A DNA stretch of 6,440 nt from Actinomycetota bacterium (GTDB lineage: Bacteria > Actinomycetota > Humimicrobiia > Humimicrobiales > Humimicrobiaceae), in NCBI GenBank assembly GCA_022865545.1, contig JALHTA010000266.1, positions 1 through 6,440 of the forward strand. The letters are read 5' to 3'. Below, one piece after another: positions 1 to 5,915 of this stretch. The position numbers were made by a program, and so were the translations under genes. Position 1 is the first letter of the stretch. Each line of letters opens with the position of its first letter. Under the pieces are notes generated by a model that was not told the origin of the DNA, searched no databases, and saw only the letters and a list, made by a program, of their open reading frames with translations.

Positions 1-450
1 AAAGTAACCATAAGCGAGAATGATATATTCAAGATTTCTGAAGACAATGAAGCCTTGATCACCTTTGATTCCTATTCTGGACTGGAGTTTAATGGCAGGG
101 TGATAGAAATAATTCCTATTTCAGTAAATGATGGTGGTATCACATCCTATGAAGTATTACTTGAATTTGAAACAGGAGAAGATATTGATATATATTACGG
201 CCTTTCAGCTAATGCTTCTATCATAACCCAGAAAGCAGAAAATATTCTATATGTCCCCATCCAATCAGTTTATAAAGAAGATGGGAAGAGTTATGTGGAT
301 CTACTGACATCATTTGATATAGATCCTGAAAATATATTAGAGGCCATAGAGCAAGTAGAAGTTACGACAGGTATAAATGACTATCTATATATTGAAGTAA
401 TTTCCGGGCTCAAAGAAGGAGATATAATAGTCACTTCAAGAATAAAGTAA
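1..450 (+). CDS. Membrane-fusion (HlyD/MacA-like) efflux adaptor, C-terminal part
   Basis: The frame is open from the first base, so the gene begins upstream; an in-frame TTG at 55 lies inside the domain and is not a credible start. The 149 visible residues match the beta-barrel and membrane-proximal end of periplasmic adaptor subunits. There is a barrel start around DSYSGLEFNGRVIEIIP, a strand reading SYEVLLEF, the GLSANASI segment that replaces the usual GMTAxV motif, ILYVPIQSVY (canonical VP..AV), and a closing SGLKEGDIIVTS. Adaptors of this family are anchored outside the cytoplasmic membrane and connect a MacB-type transporter to its export path. The ATPase and permease directly downstream support that role. 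The linker after YVDLL (about residues 98-116, acidic) is somewhat longer than in typical members. The family is clear; the substrate and the hairpin and lipoyl domains are not visible. Confidence 0.85.
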   Translation, partial: KVTISENDIFKISEDNEALITFDSYSGLEFNGRVIEIIPISVNDGGITSYEVLLEFETGEDIDIYYGLSANASIITQKAENILYVPIQSVYKEDGKSYVDLLTSFDIDPENILEAIEQVEVTTGINDYLYIEVISGLKEGDIIVTSRIK

Positions 451-486
451 ACTTTTAAAATATTTTAAATAAAGTTAGGGTAAATA

Positions 487-1263
487 ATGGAGCAAAAAGT
501 CATAGATATGAAAAGAATCACTAAGGTGTACCGGATAGGTGATATAAAAGTAAACGCATTAAGGGGTACTGATCTTACCATAAAAAAAGGGGAATTTGTT
601 GCTCTCATGGGACCTTCAGGATCAGGTAAATCAACTCTTATGAATATTATTGGTGCACTTGATATTCCTACCTCAGGCTCATATTTACTTGAAGATATTG
701 ATATTAGCAGACTAAATGATAATCAACTCGCAGAGATAAGGAACAAGAAGATCGGATTTGTATTCCAGACCTTTAATCTTCTTTCGAAATCTAATGTTAT
801 GGGAAATATTGATCTTCCCCTTATATATTCAAGAAAGAGATCCACAAAGTCCAGGCGAAAACTTGTAAGTGATGTAATCGAGGCAGTCGGGCTTACAGAA
901 TGGATAAGGCACAGGCCCAATGAACTTTCCGGGGGACAGAGGCAGAGGGTGGCCATAGGCAGGGCCCTTGTAAATGATCCAGCCGTGATCCTGGCGGATG
1001 AACCAACAGGAAACCTGGATTCAAGAACAGGAGAAGAAATCCTGGCTATCTTCCAGGACCTTAACAAACAGGGCAAGACGATCCTTTTTGTCACGCATGA
1101 ACTTGAACTGGCAAAGCATGCCCAAAAAATAATTTATCTAAGAGATGGAATGATCATCAATGAAGAAAAGATAGAAAATCCGATTGATGCCAGGGAGACG
1201 CTTAAGAACATGCCGAAATTGGAAGATAAAATATATGACCTGGAAGAGAGTAATTCAAGATGA
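487..1263 (+). CDS. ABC transporter ATP-binding protein, MacB/LolD-type
   Basis: This 258-residue protein is a complete nucleotide-binding domain that powers the permease encoded next. Visible motifs are Walker [10 protein letters not shown] (42-50), a Q-loop glutamine in FVFQTFNLL (about 94), the signature [15 protein letters not shown] (147-161), Walker B VILADEP (167-173), D-loop NLDS (176-179) and the H-loop histidine in VTHE (204). The run [17 protein letters not shown] near the N terminus is typical of the MacB/LolD/FtsE branch that works with FtsX-like permeases. All catalytic residues are present. It starts 36 bp after the adaptor, with a weak AGGG ahead of the ATG. Its TGA overlaps the permease ATG (ATGA, 4 bp), which suggests translational coupling. 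A charged C-terminal extension of about 30 residues follows the usual domain end. The family assignment is very secure, while the transported compound is unknown. Confidence 0.96.
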   Translation: MEQKVIDMKRITKVYRIGDIKVNALRGTDLTIKKGEFVALMGPSGSGKSTLMNIIGALDIPTSGSYLLEDIDISRLNDNQLAEIRNKKIGFVFQTFNLLSKSNVMGNIDLPLIYSRKRSTKSRRKLVSDVIEAVGLTEWIRHRPNELSGGQRQRVAIGRALVNDPAVILADEPTGNLDSRTGEEILAIFQDLNKQGKTILFVTHELELAKHAQKIIYLRDGMIINEEKIENPIDARETLKNMPKLEDKIYDLEESNSR

Positions 1264-2498
1264 AAAGAATATATGAGAATATAAAAATTGCATTTAAATC
1301 CCTGGGAGCAAATAGGTTAAGGACTTTCCTGACTATGCTAGGGATAATAATCGGGGTAGGCGCAGTTGTCGCAGTCATGGGTGTTGGTGCCGGTGCTGAG
1401 GCATCCATTATTGGAGATATCCAAGATATAGGAGCTAATATCATAACTATTTATCCAGGAAAGGAGGGGGCCAGTGATAAAGGGATGAGACGATTTGGAA
1501 GCGATGAAGAGGAAGAAGAAATAGTAAAAGGGGATCTCTATCGTGAAGATGTATATGCTTTGAAAAGAGAAGCAGAACTCCTAAATGAAGTAGTCCCAGT
1601 TTATAATAGTGGAGATACAATTTCCTATCTAAGCTGGAGTGGGCAGACCAGCATTATTGGTACAACAGAAGATTTCTTAAAAGTACAGGGTTATGAGATA
1701 GATGAGGGATTTTTCTTTACTGAAAGTGACGTAGCGAATATTACAAATGTAGTAGTACTAGGAGATACAGTAGTCAGTGATTATTTTGGTAAAATAAATC
1801 CGGTAGGGGAGATAATCAAAATAGGTGGTAAAAATTTTACTGTTATAGGTACGGTCAAATCAGCAGGTTCTACTTTTGGTCGGGATCCTGATGATGCTGT
1901 ATATATTCCCATATCTACGGCCCAGAATAAACTCTATGGTGTTGACACCATTCATACTATTATAGCTAAAGTGGAAAGCGAAGAGCTTGTAGACGAAGCC
2001 ACTGAAGAAGTAAAGGAAATACTCAGGATGCAGCATAGTATTTTACCAGGCGGAGGTAATGATTTCATCATAAGCGGGAATACTCAGATCCTGGAAATAG
2101 CAAGTGAAATATCTACAACACTTACAGTAGTTTTAGGCGGGATAGCTGCAATATCACTCCTGGTAGGGGGAATCGGTATAATGAATATAATGTTTGTATC
2201 TGTAACCGAAAGGACTAAAGAGATAGGGATCAGAAAGGCAGTAGGAGCAAAAAACAGGGATATTATGGTACAGTTTCTTACTGAAGGCATAGTATTAAGT
2301 CTATTGGGAGGAATTCTGGGAATAGGATTTGCATACCTTCTGACATGGGCAATAGGAAGTTTGATCAGTTCAATAATAACTGCAACTCCAATAATACTGG
2401 CTCTTTCAGTCTCATCTGCTATTGGCCTGATCTTCGGTATATTTCCTGCTATGCGTGCAGCAAGATTGCATCCTATAGATTCATTGAGATATGAATGA
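1260..2498 (+). CDS. MacB-like ABC transporter permease (FtsX domain)
   Basis: The 412-residue protein has the standard MacB-type layout. One membrane helix lies near residues 23-45 (MLGIIIGVGAVVAVMGVG), followed by a large extracytoplasmic MacB_PCD-type domain of about 240 residues and three C-terminal helices at about 286-314, 341-366 and 376-398. Family hallmarks are DIGANIITIYPG (56-67), GIMNIMFVSVTERTKEIGIR (306-325) followed by KAVGAK, and the terminal FPAMRAARLHPIDSLRYE (395-412). In this family the permease does not pass substrate through a membrane channel; the ATPase drives movements of the outer domain that push substrate into the adaptor. The length is normal and all parts are intact. 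An acidic run DEEEEE sits at 82-87 early in the outer domain. The start overlaps the ATPase stop and follows GGAAGAGAG (1242-1250). It could serve drug, peptide or lipoprotein-like substrates. Confidence 0.95.
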   Translation: MKRIYENIKIAFKSLGANRLRTFLTMLGIIIGVGAVVAVMGVGAGAEASIIGDIQDIGANIITIYPGKEGASDKGMRRFGSDEEEEEIVKGDLYREDVYALKREAELLNEVVPVYNSGDTISYLSWSGQTSIIGTTEDFLKVQGYEIDEGFFFTESDVANITNVVVLGDTVVSDYFGKINPVGEIIKIGGKNFTVIGTVKSAGSTFGRDPDDAVYIPISTAQNKLYGVDTIHTIIAKVESEELVDEATEEVKEILRMQHSILPGGGNDFIISGNTQILEIASEISTTLTVVLGGIAAISLLVGGIGIMNIMFVSVTERTKEIGIRKAVGAKNRDIMVQFLTEGIVLSLLGGILGIGFAYLLTWAIGSLISSIITATPIILALSVSSAIGLIFGIFPAMRAARLHPIDSLRYE

Positions 2499-2610
2499 TT
2501 TTAGTCTTTACAGCCCAGGCAGATAAATTGAAATAAGCGGTATTTATTATTTTATTAATTATTTACATGGCTATAGAATAAGAATAATAAAAAGAGAAAT
2601 TGATTTAGAG
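2499..2610 (+). promoter_or_regulatory. AT-rich spacer with possible promoter for the two-component operon
   Basis: This 112-bp gap separates the transporter from the response regulator. A TTTACA (2562-2567, 5 of 6 to the -35 consensus) is followed 17 bp later by TAATAA (2585-2590, only 3 of 6 to the -10), so the promoter call is weak. A second option is TTGAAA at 2528-2533 with TTTATT at 2551. The spacer contains the nonamer TTTATTAAT (2551-2559), which recurs downstream of the kinase gene. No convincing terminator hairpin was seen after the permease, so read-through from the transporter is possible. Confidence 0.25.
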
Positions 2611-3276
2611 ATGAAATTATTGATTATAGAAGATGAAAAGCAGGTTGCAGACAATCTTAAAGAAGGATTGGAGCAGCATAATTATACAGTAGATATAGCA
2701 TATGATGGCAAGGAAGGTCAACAACTTGCCCGGGAATATGAATATGACATTATTATCCTGGACCTGATGCTGCCTGATATTGATGGAGAGGATCTTTGCA
2801 GGAAGTTAAGGGATGGAGGGAATAAAAGCTTTATACTTATGTTGACTGCAAAAAAACAGCTGGATAATATAATCACTGGTCTTGATTGCGGGGCAGATGA
2901 TTACCTTACCAAGCCATTTGAATTTTCAGAGCTTCTGGCAAGGATAAGGTCGCTTCTTAGAAGGTCTTCAAAACATAAGAGTAATATTTTAGGTGCATCT
3001 GATATCAGCCTTGATACTGAAAGTGAAGAGGTAAAAATAGGTGGCAGGGAAGTACAGCTTACAAGGAAGGAATATATGATCCTTGAGTATTTGCTCCGTA
3101 ATAAGGGACAGCTTATCAGCAGGAATCAGCTGCTTGAACATGCATGGGACAGGAATGTGGATATCTTTACCAATGTAGTTGATACCCATATCAAGAATTT
3201 ACGGAAAAAATTGGGTAAGTCAGGCAATATAATAAAAACAATTTACGGTTCAGGATACAGGATCTTAGATGAATAG
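2611..3276 (+). CDS. OmpR/PhoB-family response regulator
   Basis: This 221-residue cytoplasmic transcription factor has a receiver domain (about 1-115) and a winged-helix DNA-binding domain (about 124-220). In the receiver the acidic pair is E7/D8, the phosphorylated aspartate is D51 in IIILDLMLPDIDG, the switch threonine is T79 in LMLTAKK, and the conserved lysine is K101 in DYLTKPFEF. The effector half shows VQLTRKEYMILEYLL, LISRNQLLEHAW, the recognition-helix region NVVDTHIKNLRKKLG, and the wing GNIIKTIYGSGYRI. All phosphorelay residues are present. The kinase that overlaps its 3' end is the obvious partner. The neighbouring export genes and the small membrane-protein gene are plausible targets, by inference from position only. 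The ribosome binding site is poor (AAAGAGA at 2591-2597, 13 nt from the ATG), but no other start fits the receiver domain better. Confidence 0.96.
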   Translation: MKLLIIEDEKQVADNLKEGLEQHNYTVDIAYDGKEGQQLAREYEYDIIILDLMLPDIDGEDLCRKLRDGGNKSFILMLTAKKQLDNIITGLDCGADDYLTKPFEFSELLARIRSLLRRSSKHKSNILGASDISLDTESEEVKIGGREVQLTRKEYMILEYLLRNKGQLISRNQLLEHAWDRNVDIFTNVVDTHIKNLRKKLGKSGNIIKTIYGSGYRILDE

Positions 3277-4462
3277 ATTAACACTTAAAGGAAAAATATT
3301 ATTATGGCTTGGGATTATAATCCTGGTATCTATAATACTGTATGGATTTCTTATCTATATGGTTTATCAGTTTAACCTCAGGGGTGAAAGGTATTATTAT
3401 GCAATGCTAGAGATGAAGTTAAAGATGGCTGAAAACGCCGAACTTTTTGATGAATCCCTGATCGAAGAACTAAAGGAATTTAGAAAGGAAGATTTTCAAA
3501 AGCCAGCAATTCCCTTAATAATCCCAAAAGGTCTTTTTATCCAGGTATTCTTACTTATAACTGGCGGGGTTATAGCAATAATAATAATATCTGTTGTAGG
3601 AGGGTTTCTGCTGCTCAGGAGGATGCTGAACCAGGTAGATCTAATAACCAGAAATGTAAAGGATATCGATGAGAAGGGACTTCATCTAAGATTAAAACTT
3701 AAGGGAAGGGACCCCATTTCAAATATGGCAAATACTTTTGATAGTATGCTGGATAAGATCGAATCAGCTTTTAGGAGCCAGAGACAATTTATACAGAATG
3801 CATCCCATGAACTTAATACGCCACTTACAGTTATAAAGACAAAGATCGATGTCTTAAAACAAAAAAAATCCATTACCGGAAAGCAATATATGGAGACAAT
3901 CGACCTTGTAGATAGTGAGATCATGAGATTATCCAAAATCACCGAAGAACTTCTTATCCTTTCTGACCTTGAAGATAATAGTTATCAGGCTGTGGGAAGT
4001 ATAATAAATATGAGAGGATCACTGAAAAGGATATTAAAATTATATGAAAACCAGATCGATTCTAAAAACCTCATACTTGAAACAAGCTTTGAAGGTAAAT
4101 CTGAGGTCCACGGGAATCCAGTCCAGGTGGAACAGCTGCTTTTCAATCTTCTGGATAATGCTGTAAAATTCAGCGATCCTGGTGGACATTTAAGGATCAA
4201 TGTGAAAAATGACAGATTGAAAAAGAAAATACTTTTAAATATTATCAATACGACCAGTGCTATTAATAAAGAAGACATACCCCACATTTTTGAAAGGTTC
4301 TATAGGTCCAGCAGCAGTGGTGGCAGGAAGAACTTTGGTCTTGGACTTTCTATTGCAAAAAAGATAGTAGAAAAACATAGTGGTGAAATAGATACTAGTT
4401 TCGATCAGGATAAAAAAGAAGTGACCTTCATGATTAAGCTTCCCATTGCTGGAGAAAAATAA
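3269..4462 (+). CDS. Membrane sensor histidine kinase
   Basis: The 397-residue kinase overlaps the regulator gene by 8 bp, with AGGA at 3259-3262 as its ribosome binding site, so the two are surely co-translated. It has a first helix at about 9-33, an outer segment of only about 50 residues (about 34-86), a second helix at about 88-116, then a HAMP linker (about 117-170). The phosphoacceptor is H180 in NASHELNTPLTVIK; asparagine replaces the usual arginine of HELRTPL. The ATP-binding domain has its N-box in LFNLLDNAVKFS (291-302), the F-box in HIFERFYRS (339-347) and the G2 box GLGLSIAKKIVEKHSGEI (357-374). The G1 region reads IINTTSAINKED rather than D-x-G-x-G; partly similar N-T-G forms are known in some Gram-positive kinases. 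The short, not obviously structured outer loop suggests sensing within the membrane or through the nearby transporter, which is inference. Confidence 0.95.
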   Translation: MNRLTLKGKILLWLGIIILVSIILYGFLIYMVYQFNLRGERYYYAMLEMKLKMAENAELFDESLIEELKEFRKEDFQKPAIPLIIPKGLFIQVFLLITGGVIAIIIISVVGGFLLLRRMLNQVDLITRNVKDIDEKGLHLRLKLKGRDPISNMANTFDSMLDKIESAFRSQRQFIQNASHELNTPLTVIKTKIDVLKQKKSITGKQYMETIDLVDSEIMRLSKITEELLILSDLEDNSYQAVGSIINMRGSLKRILKLYENQIDSKNLILETSFEGKSEVHGNPVQVEQLLFNLLDNAVKFSDPGGHLRINVKNDRLKKKILLNIINTTSAINKEDIPHIFERFYRSSSSGGRKNFGLGLSIAKKIVEKHSGEIDTSFDQDKKEVTFMIKLPIAGEK

Positions 4463-4489
4463 AAATATATAAATTATGGAATCTCTATA

Positions 4490-4564
4490 TTTACTTCATT
4501 TTTTATTAATATAATTAAATAGGATTATTAAAAAATTTATTAATTTATTACACAAGGAGAAAAA
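4490..4564 (+). promoter_or_regulatory. Possible promoter and leader of the small membrane-protein gene
   Basis: A perfect TATAAT (4510-4515) sits in a very AT-rich spacer after the kinase gene. The best upstream match, TTTACT (4490-4495, 4 of 6), leaves only 14 bp of spacing, so the -35 is doubtful. A strong ribosome binding site AAGGAG (4554-4559) lies 5 nt before the ATG at 4565 and decides that start. TTTATTAAT occurs twice here (4502-4510 and 4536-4544). The combination suggests the gene can be transcribed apart from the kinase. Confidence 0.35.
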
Positions 4565-4969
4565 ATGGAAAAAGTAGGCAGAGCAGGTGGAATATTTGTA
4601 CTATCCAAGATCATCCCTTATATAACCTATATAGCCATAGTGCTTCTGATCGCGATGATAGCTATCTGGATAGTATTTGGTATTAAGAAGTACAGGTGGG
4701 CAAAGACACTGGCAATCACGCTAACAGTGCTGGCAGTTATAACAAGTCTTTTATTATTCTCTCCTTATTTAATTGGAGCAAGGTCCGGGAAGAGGATTCC
4801 TATAGAATTTTATTTTAGCTTCAAAGATCCTGCCGGTGAGAAAGAAAAGTTTAAGGATTACAGGGATAGAGAGAAGGATAAGGAGGAAAAAAATCAGGAA
4901 AAAGAGAATGGGGAAAAGGAATCAGGATTGGATATAGATATCTATGGACCATCAGTACTGACATTATAG
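4565..4969 (+). CDS. Unrecognised small membrane protein with charged tail
   Basis: I do not recognise a family. The 134-residue product has two predicted membrane helices, about 16-40 (IIPYITYIAIVLLIAMIAIW and on) and about 47-70, joined by a short basic loop KKYRWAK. A conserved-looking GARSGKRIPIEFYFSFKDPA (71-90) follows, then a Lys/Glu-rich, probably helical or disordered stretch at 91-119. By the positive-inside rule the loop is cytoplasmic and both ends lie outside, though the basic tail makes this uncertain. The start is well supported by AAGGAG 5 nt upstream. The position just after a transporter and two-component system suggests an accessory or target of that system, which is inference. 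The stop at 4967-4969 may be premature, because a protein-like frame continues to 5058. If so, this entry is a truncated form of a protein of about 164 residues. Confidence 0.7.
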   Translation: MEKVGRAGGIFVLSKIIPYITYIAIVLLIAMIAIWIVFGIKKYRWAKTLAITLTVLAVITSLLLFSPYLIGARSGKRIPIEFYFSFKDPAGEKEKFKDYRDREKDKEEKNQEKENGEKESGLDIDIYGPSVLTL

Positions 4970-5058
4970 GTGGGCTAGTTTTTGGAGGTAAGGTCAATTC
5001 TTATGTTGTGATTGGACTGAAAGGTGTAAAAGAAATTCTTGGAGAAAATGAGTTTTAA
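4963..5058 (+). other. Possible out-of-frame C-terminal extension of the small membrane protein
   Basis: This 31-codon frame ends at TAA 5056-5058. It reads protein-like: IIGGLVFGGK, then NSYVVIGLKGVKEILGENEF. It lies one base back from the frame of the preceding gene and is open leftwards to a stop at 4879-4881. No ATG, GTG or TTG in this frame lies between that stop and 4963, so it lacks its own start except an internal GTG at 5008. One base missing near 4961-4967 would explain both the early stop and this remnant. A transcription terminator begins only 3 bp after its stop. A true mutation, a sequencing error and programmed slippage all remain possible. Confidence 0.45.
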
Positions 5059-5060
5059 GC

Positions 5061-5096
5061 ATAGAGCAATTAACTCTATTTTACTTTTTATTTTTT
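5061..5096 (+). terminator. Rho-independent terminator, plus strand
   Basis: ATAGAG (5061-5066) and CTCTAT (5074-5079) form a perfect 6-bp stem with a 7-nt loop. It is followed by a T-rich tract, TTTTACTTTTTATTTTTT. The stem is short and AT-leaning, so it is of moderate strength. The T tract is only on the plus-strand side, so it ends transcription of the small membrane-protein gene. The tract also overlaps the last codons of the convergent alkylation repair gene. On the minus strand no T run follows the hairpin. Confidence 0.6.
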
Positions 5097-5776
5097 AACC
5101 TCTTGTGTACTGCTTCACTTTCAAGTTCCCGGATGACATCTGAAGCTATCCAGCGGGCTGCCTTTGAATCGATCTTCTTTATTTCCCGGGCTAGTTCAAG
5201 GGCTTTTTTATTCAAGTTTAGATTTCTCTTGCCGATATGGCGAAGCGCCCAGCTGACAGCTTTTTTTACATAATTTCTTTCATCAGTAGCACCGCTCTCT
5301 ATAACCGGGAAGAATCCGGTAAGGAGCTCATCGGGTGCATCCTTATCATGCCATGCAATACAGGCTATCAGCGCATAAGGTACTCTTTTTACATATTCCT
5401 CATCCCTTTTGGACCATTCATATATTTTTTTTGATGCAAAAGGGACCCTGTCAAGAAGATTCATACACAGCTGGTCGCAGACATCCCATGAGCATATATC
5501 CTTTACCCAGCTATCAACTTGCTTTTCCGTGACTTTGGCTGGATCATCCACAAGTGCAGCGAGGATCATCGCATCAGGTATTTTTGTGGCCCAGAGTTTT
5601 AAGGCGAGGTCATGGTCCTTCCCGATAGATTTTCCCATTTTGCGCAGTTCAGGCATGGAGAGTCCCAGTCTTCCATCTCCTTTGATACCAAATCTTGACA
5701 TCCCTTCGATATTATCCGGTCTGGCTTTAGACTTTAGCTCTTTCATTACTTCTTCAAAATTATGATCCATTTTCAT
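5081..5776 (-). CDS. DNA alkylation repair protein, AlkD-like (HEAT-repeat)
   Basis: The 231-residue protein belongs to the AlkD-related DNA alkylation repair family, all-helical HEAT-like proteins that in characterised members excise positively charged alkylated bases such as 3- and 7-methylpurines without flipping them out. Recognisable stretches are GLSMPELRKMGKSIGKDHDL (38-57), the SWDVCDQLC block (96-104), EEYVKRVPYALIA (126-138), DERNYVKKAVSWALRHIGKR (165-184) and ARWIASDVIREL (207-218). W97 and D101 have the W-x3-D spacing of the AlkD active-site pair. R131 and W176 are plausible counterparts of its other key Arg and Trp, but this mapping is from memory. The length is normal. GAAAGGG lies just before the first ATG; a second ATG two codons in (5770) has better spacing and could be the true start. 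The gene is convergent with the upstream operon and divergent from butyrate kinase, and appears monocistronic. Confidence 0.9.
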   Translation of the reverse strand: MKMDHNFEEVMKELKSKARPDNIEGMSRFGIKGDGRLGLSMPELRKMGKSIGKDHDLALKLWATKIPDAMILAALVDDPAKVTEKQVDSWVKDICSWDVCDQLCMNLLDRVPFASKKIYEWSKRDEEYVKRVPYALIACIAWHDKDAPDELLTGFFPVIESGATDERNYVKKAVSWALRHIGKRNLNLNKKALELAREIKKIDSKAARWIASDVIRELESEAVHKRLKNKK

Positions 5777-5824
5777 GCTACCCTTTCAAGAGTAATATAT
5801 CTAATAATAATAATATCATAATTA

Positions 5825-5839
5825 TGCAGAATATCTGCA
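5825..5839. repeat. 15-bp palindrome, candidate operator
   Basis: TGCAGA-ATA-TCTGCA is a perfect inverted repeat with 6-bp arms and a 3-bp centre. It lies in the divergent spacer between the alkylation repair and butyrate kinase genes, ending 6 bp before the predicted -35 box of the latter. Its size and position fit a dimeric repressor or activator site, but no regulator gene is adjacent. No T tract follows it on either strand, so it is not a terminator. Confidence 0.4.
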
Positions 5840-5845
5840 GGGGAA

Positions 5846-5874
5846 TTGATATACAGCGATAAATATAATATATT
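5846..5874 (+). promoter_or_regulatory. Sigma-A-like promoter for butyrate kinase
   Basis: TTGATA (5846-5851, 5 of 6 to consensus) and TATATT (5869-5874, 5 of 6) are separated by the optimal 17 bp. A start of transcription near 5881 would give a leader of about 35 nt. The leader carries the ribosome binding site GGGAG (5904-5908), 7 nt ahead of the ATG. A perfect TATAAT at 5864-5869 overlaps but is too close to this -35. No equally good promoter was found for the opposite gene; its side of the spacer contains a (TAA)4 run at 5802-5813. Confidence 0.55.
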
Positions 5875-5915
5875 CTTTTAGGTGTGCTATATTTGTCATA
5901 GTCGGGAGTCTGTAA

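Noticed and set aside
55..57. TTG as a start of a 131-residue gene
   Set aside because: The frame is open to base 1 and the residues before it (KVTISENDIFKISEDNEALI) fit the adaptor family, so the gene begins outside the window.
723..1094. Minus-strand open frame of 123 codons inside the ATPase gene
   Set aside because: It lies opposite a clear ABC ATPase with all motifs, has no recognisable domain, and is a shadow of the coding strand.
4463..4500. Possible terminator after the kinase gene (AAATATA 4463-4469 with TATATTT 4486-4492, then a T-rich run)
   Set aside because: The stem is A-T only, with a 16-nt loop, so it is too weak to call in such an AT-rich spacer.
4888..4894. A AAA AAT heptamer in frame, a possible programmed -1 slippage site leading into the frame that ends at 5058
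   Set aside because: A shift here would replace the GLDIDIYGPS segment with a less protein-like Arg/Trp-rich stretch, and I saw no convincing stimulatory hairpin or upstream Shine-Dalgarno-like signal. A-rich runs are expected in a Lys/Glu-rich tail. A missing base near 4961-4967 is simpler.
5409..5765. Plus-strand open frame of 118 codons opposite the alkylation repair gene
   Set aside because: It is antisense to a well-conserved gene, and its Ser/Pro-rich product mirrors the complementary codons.
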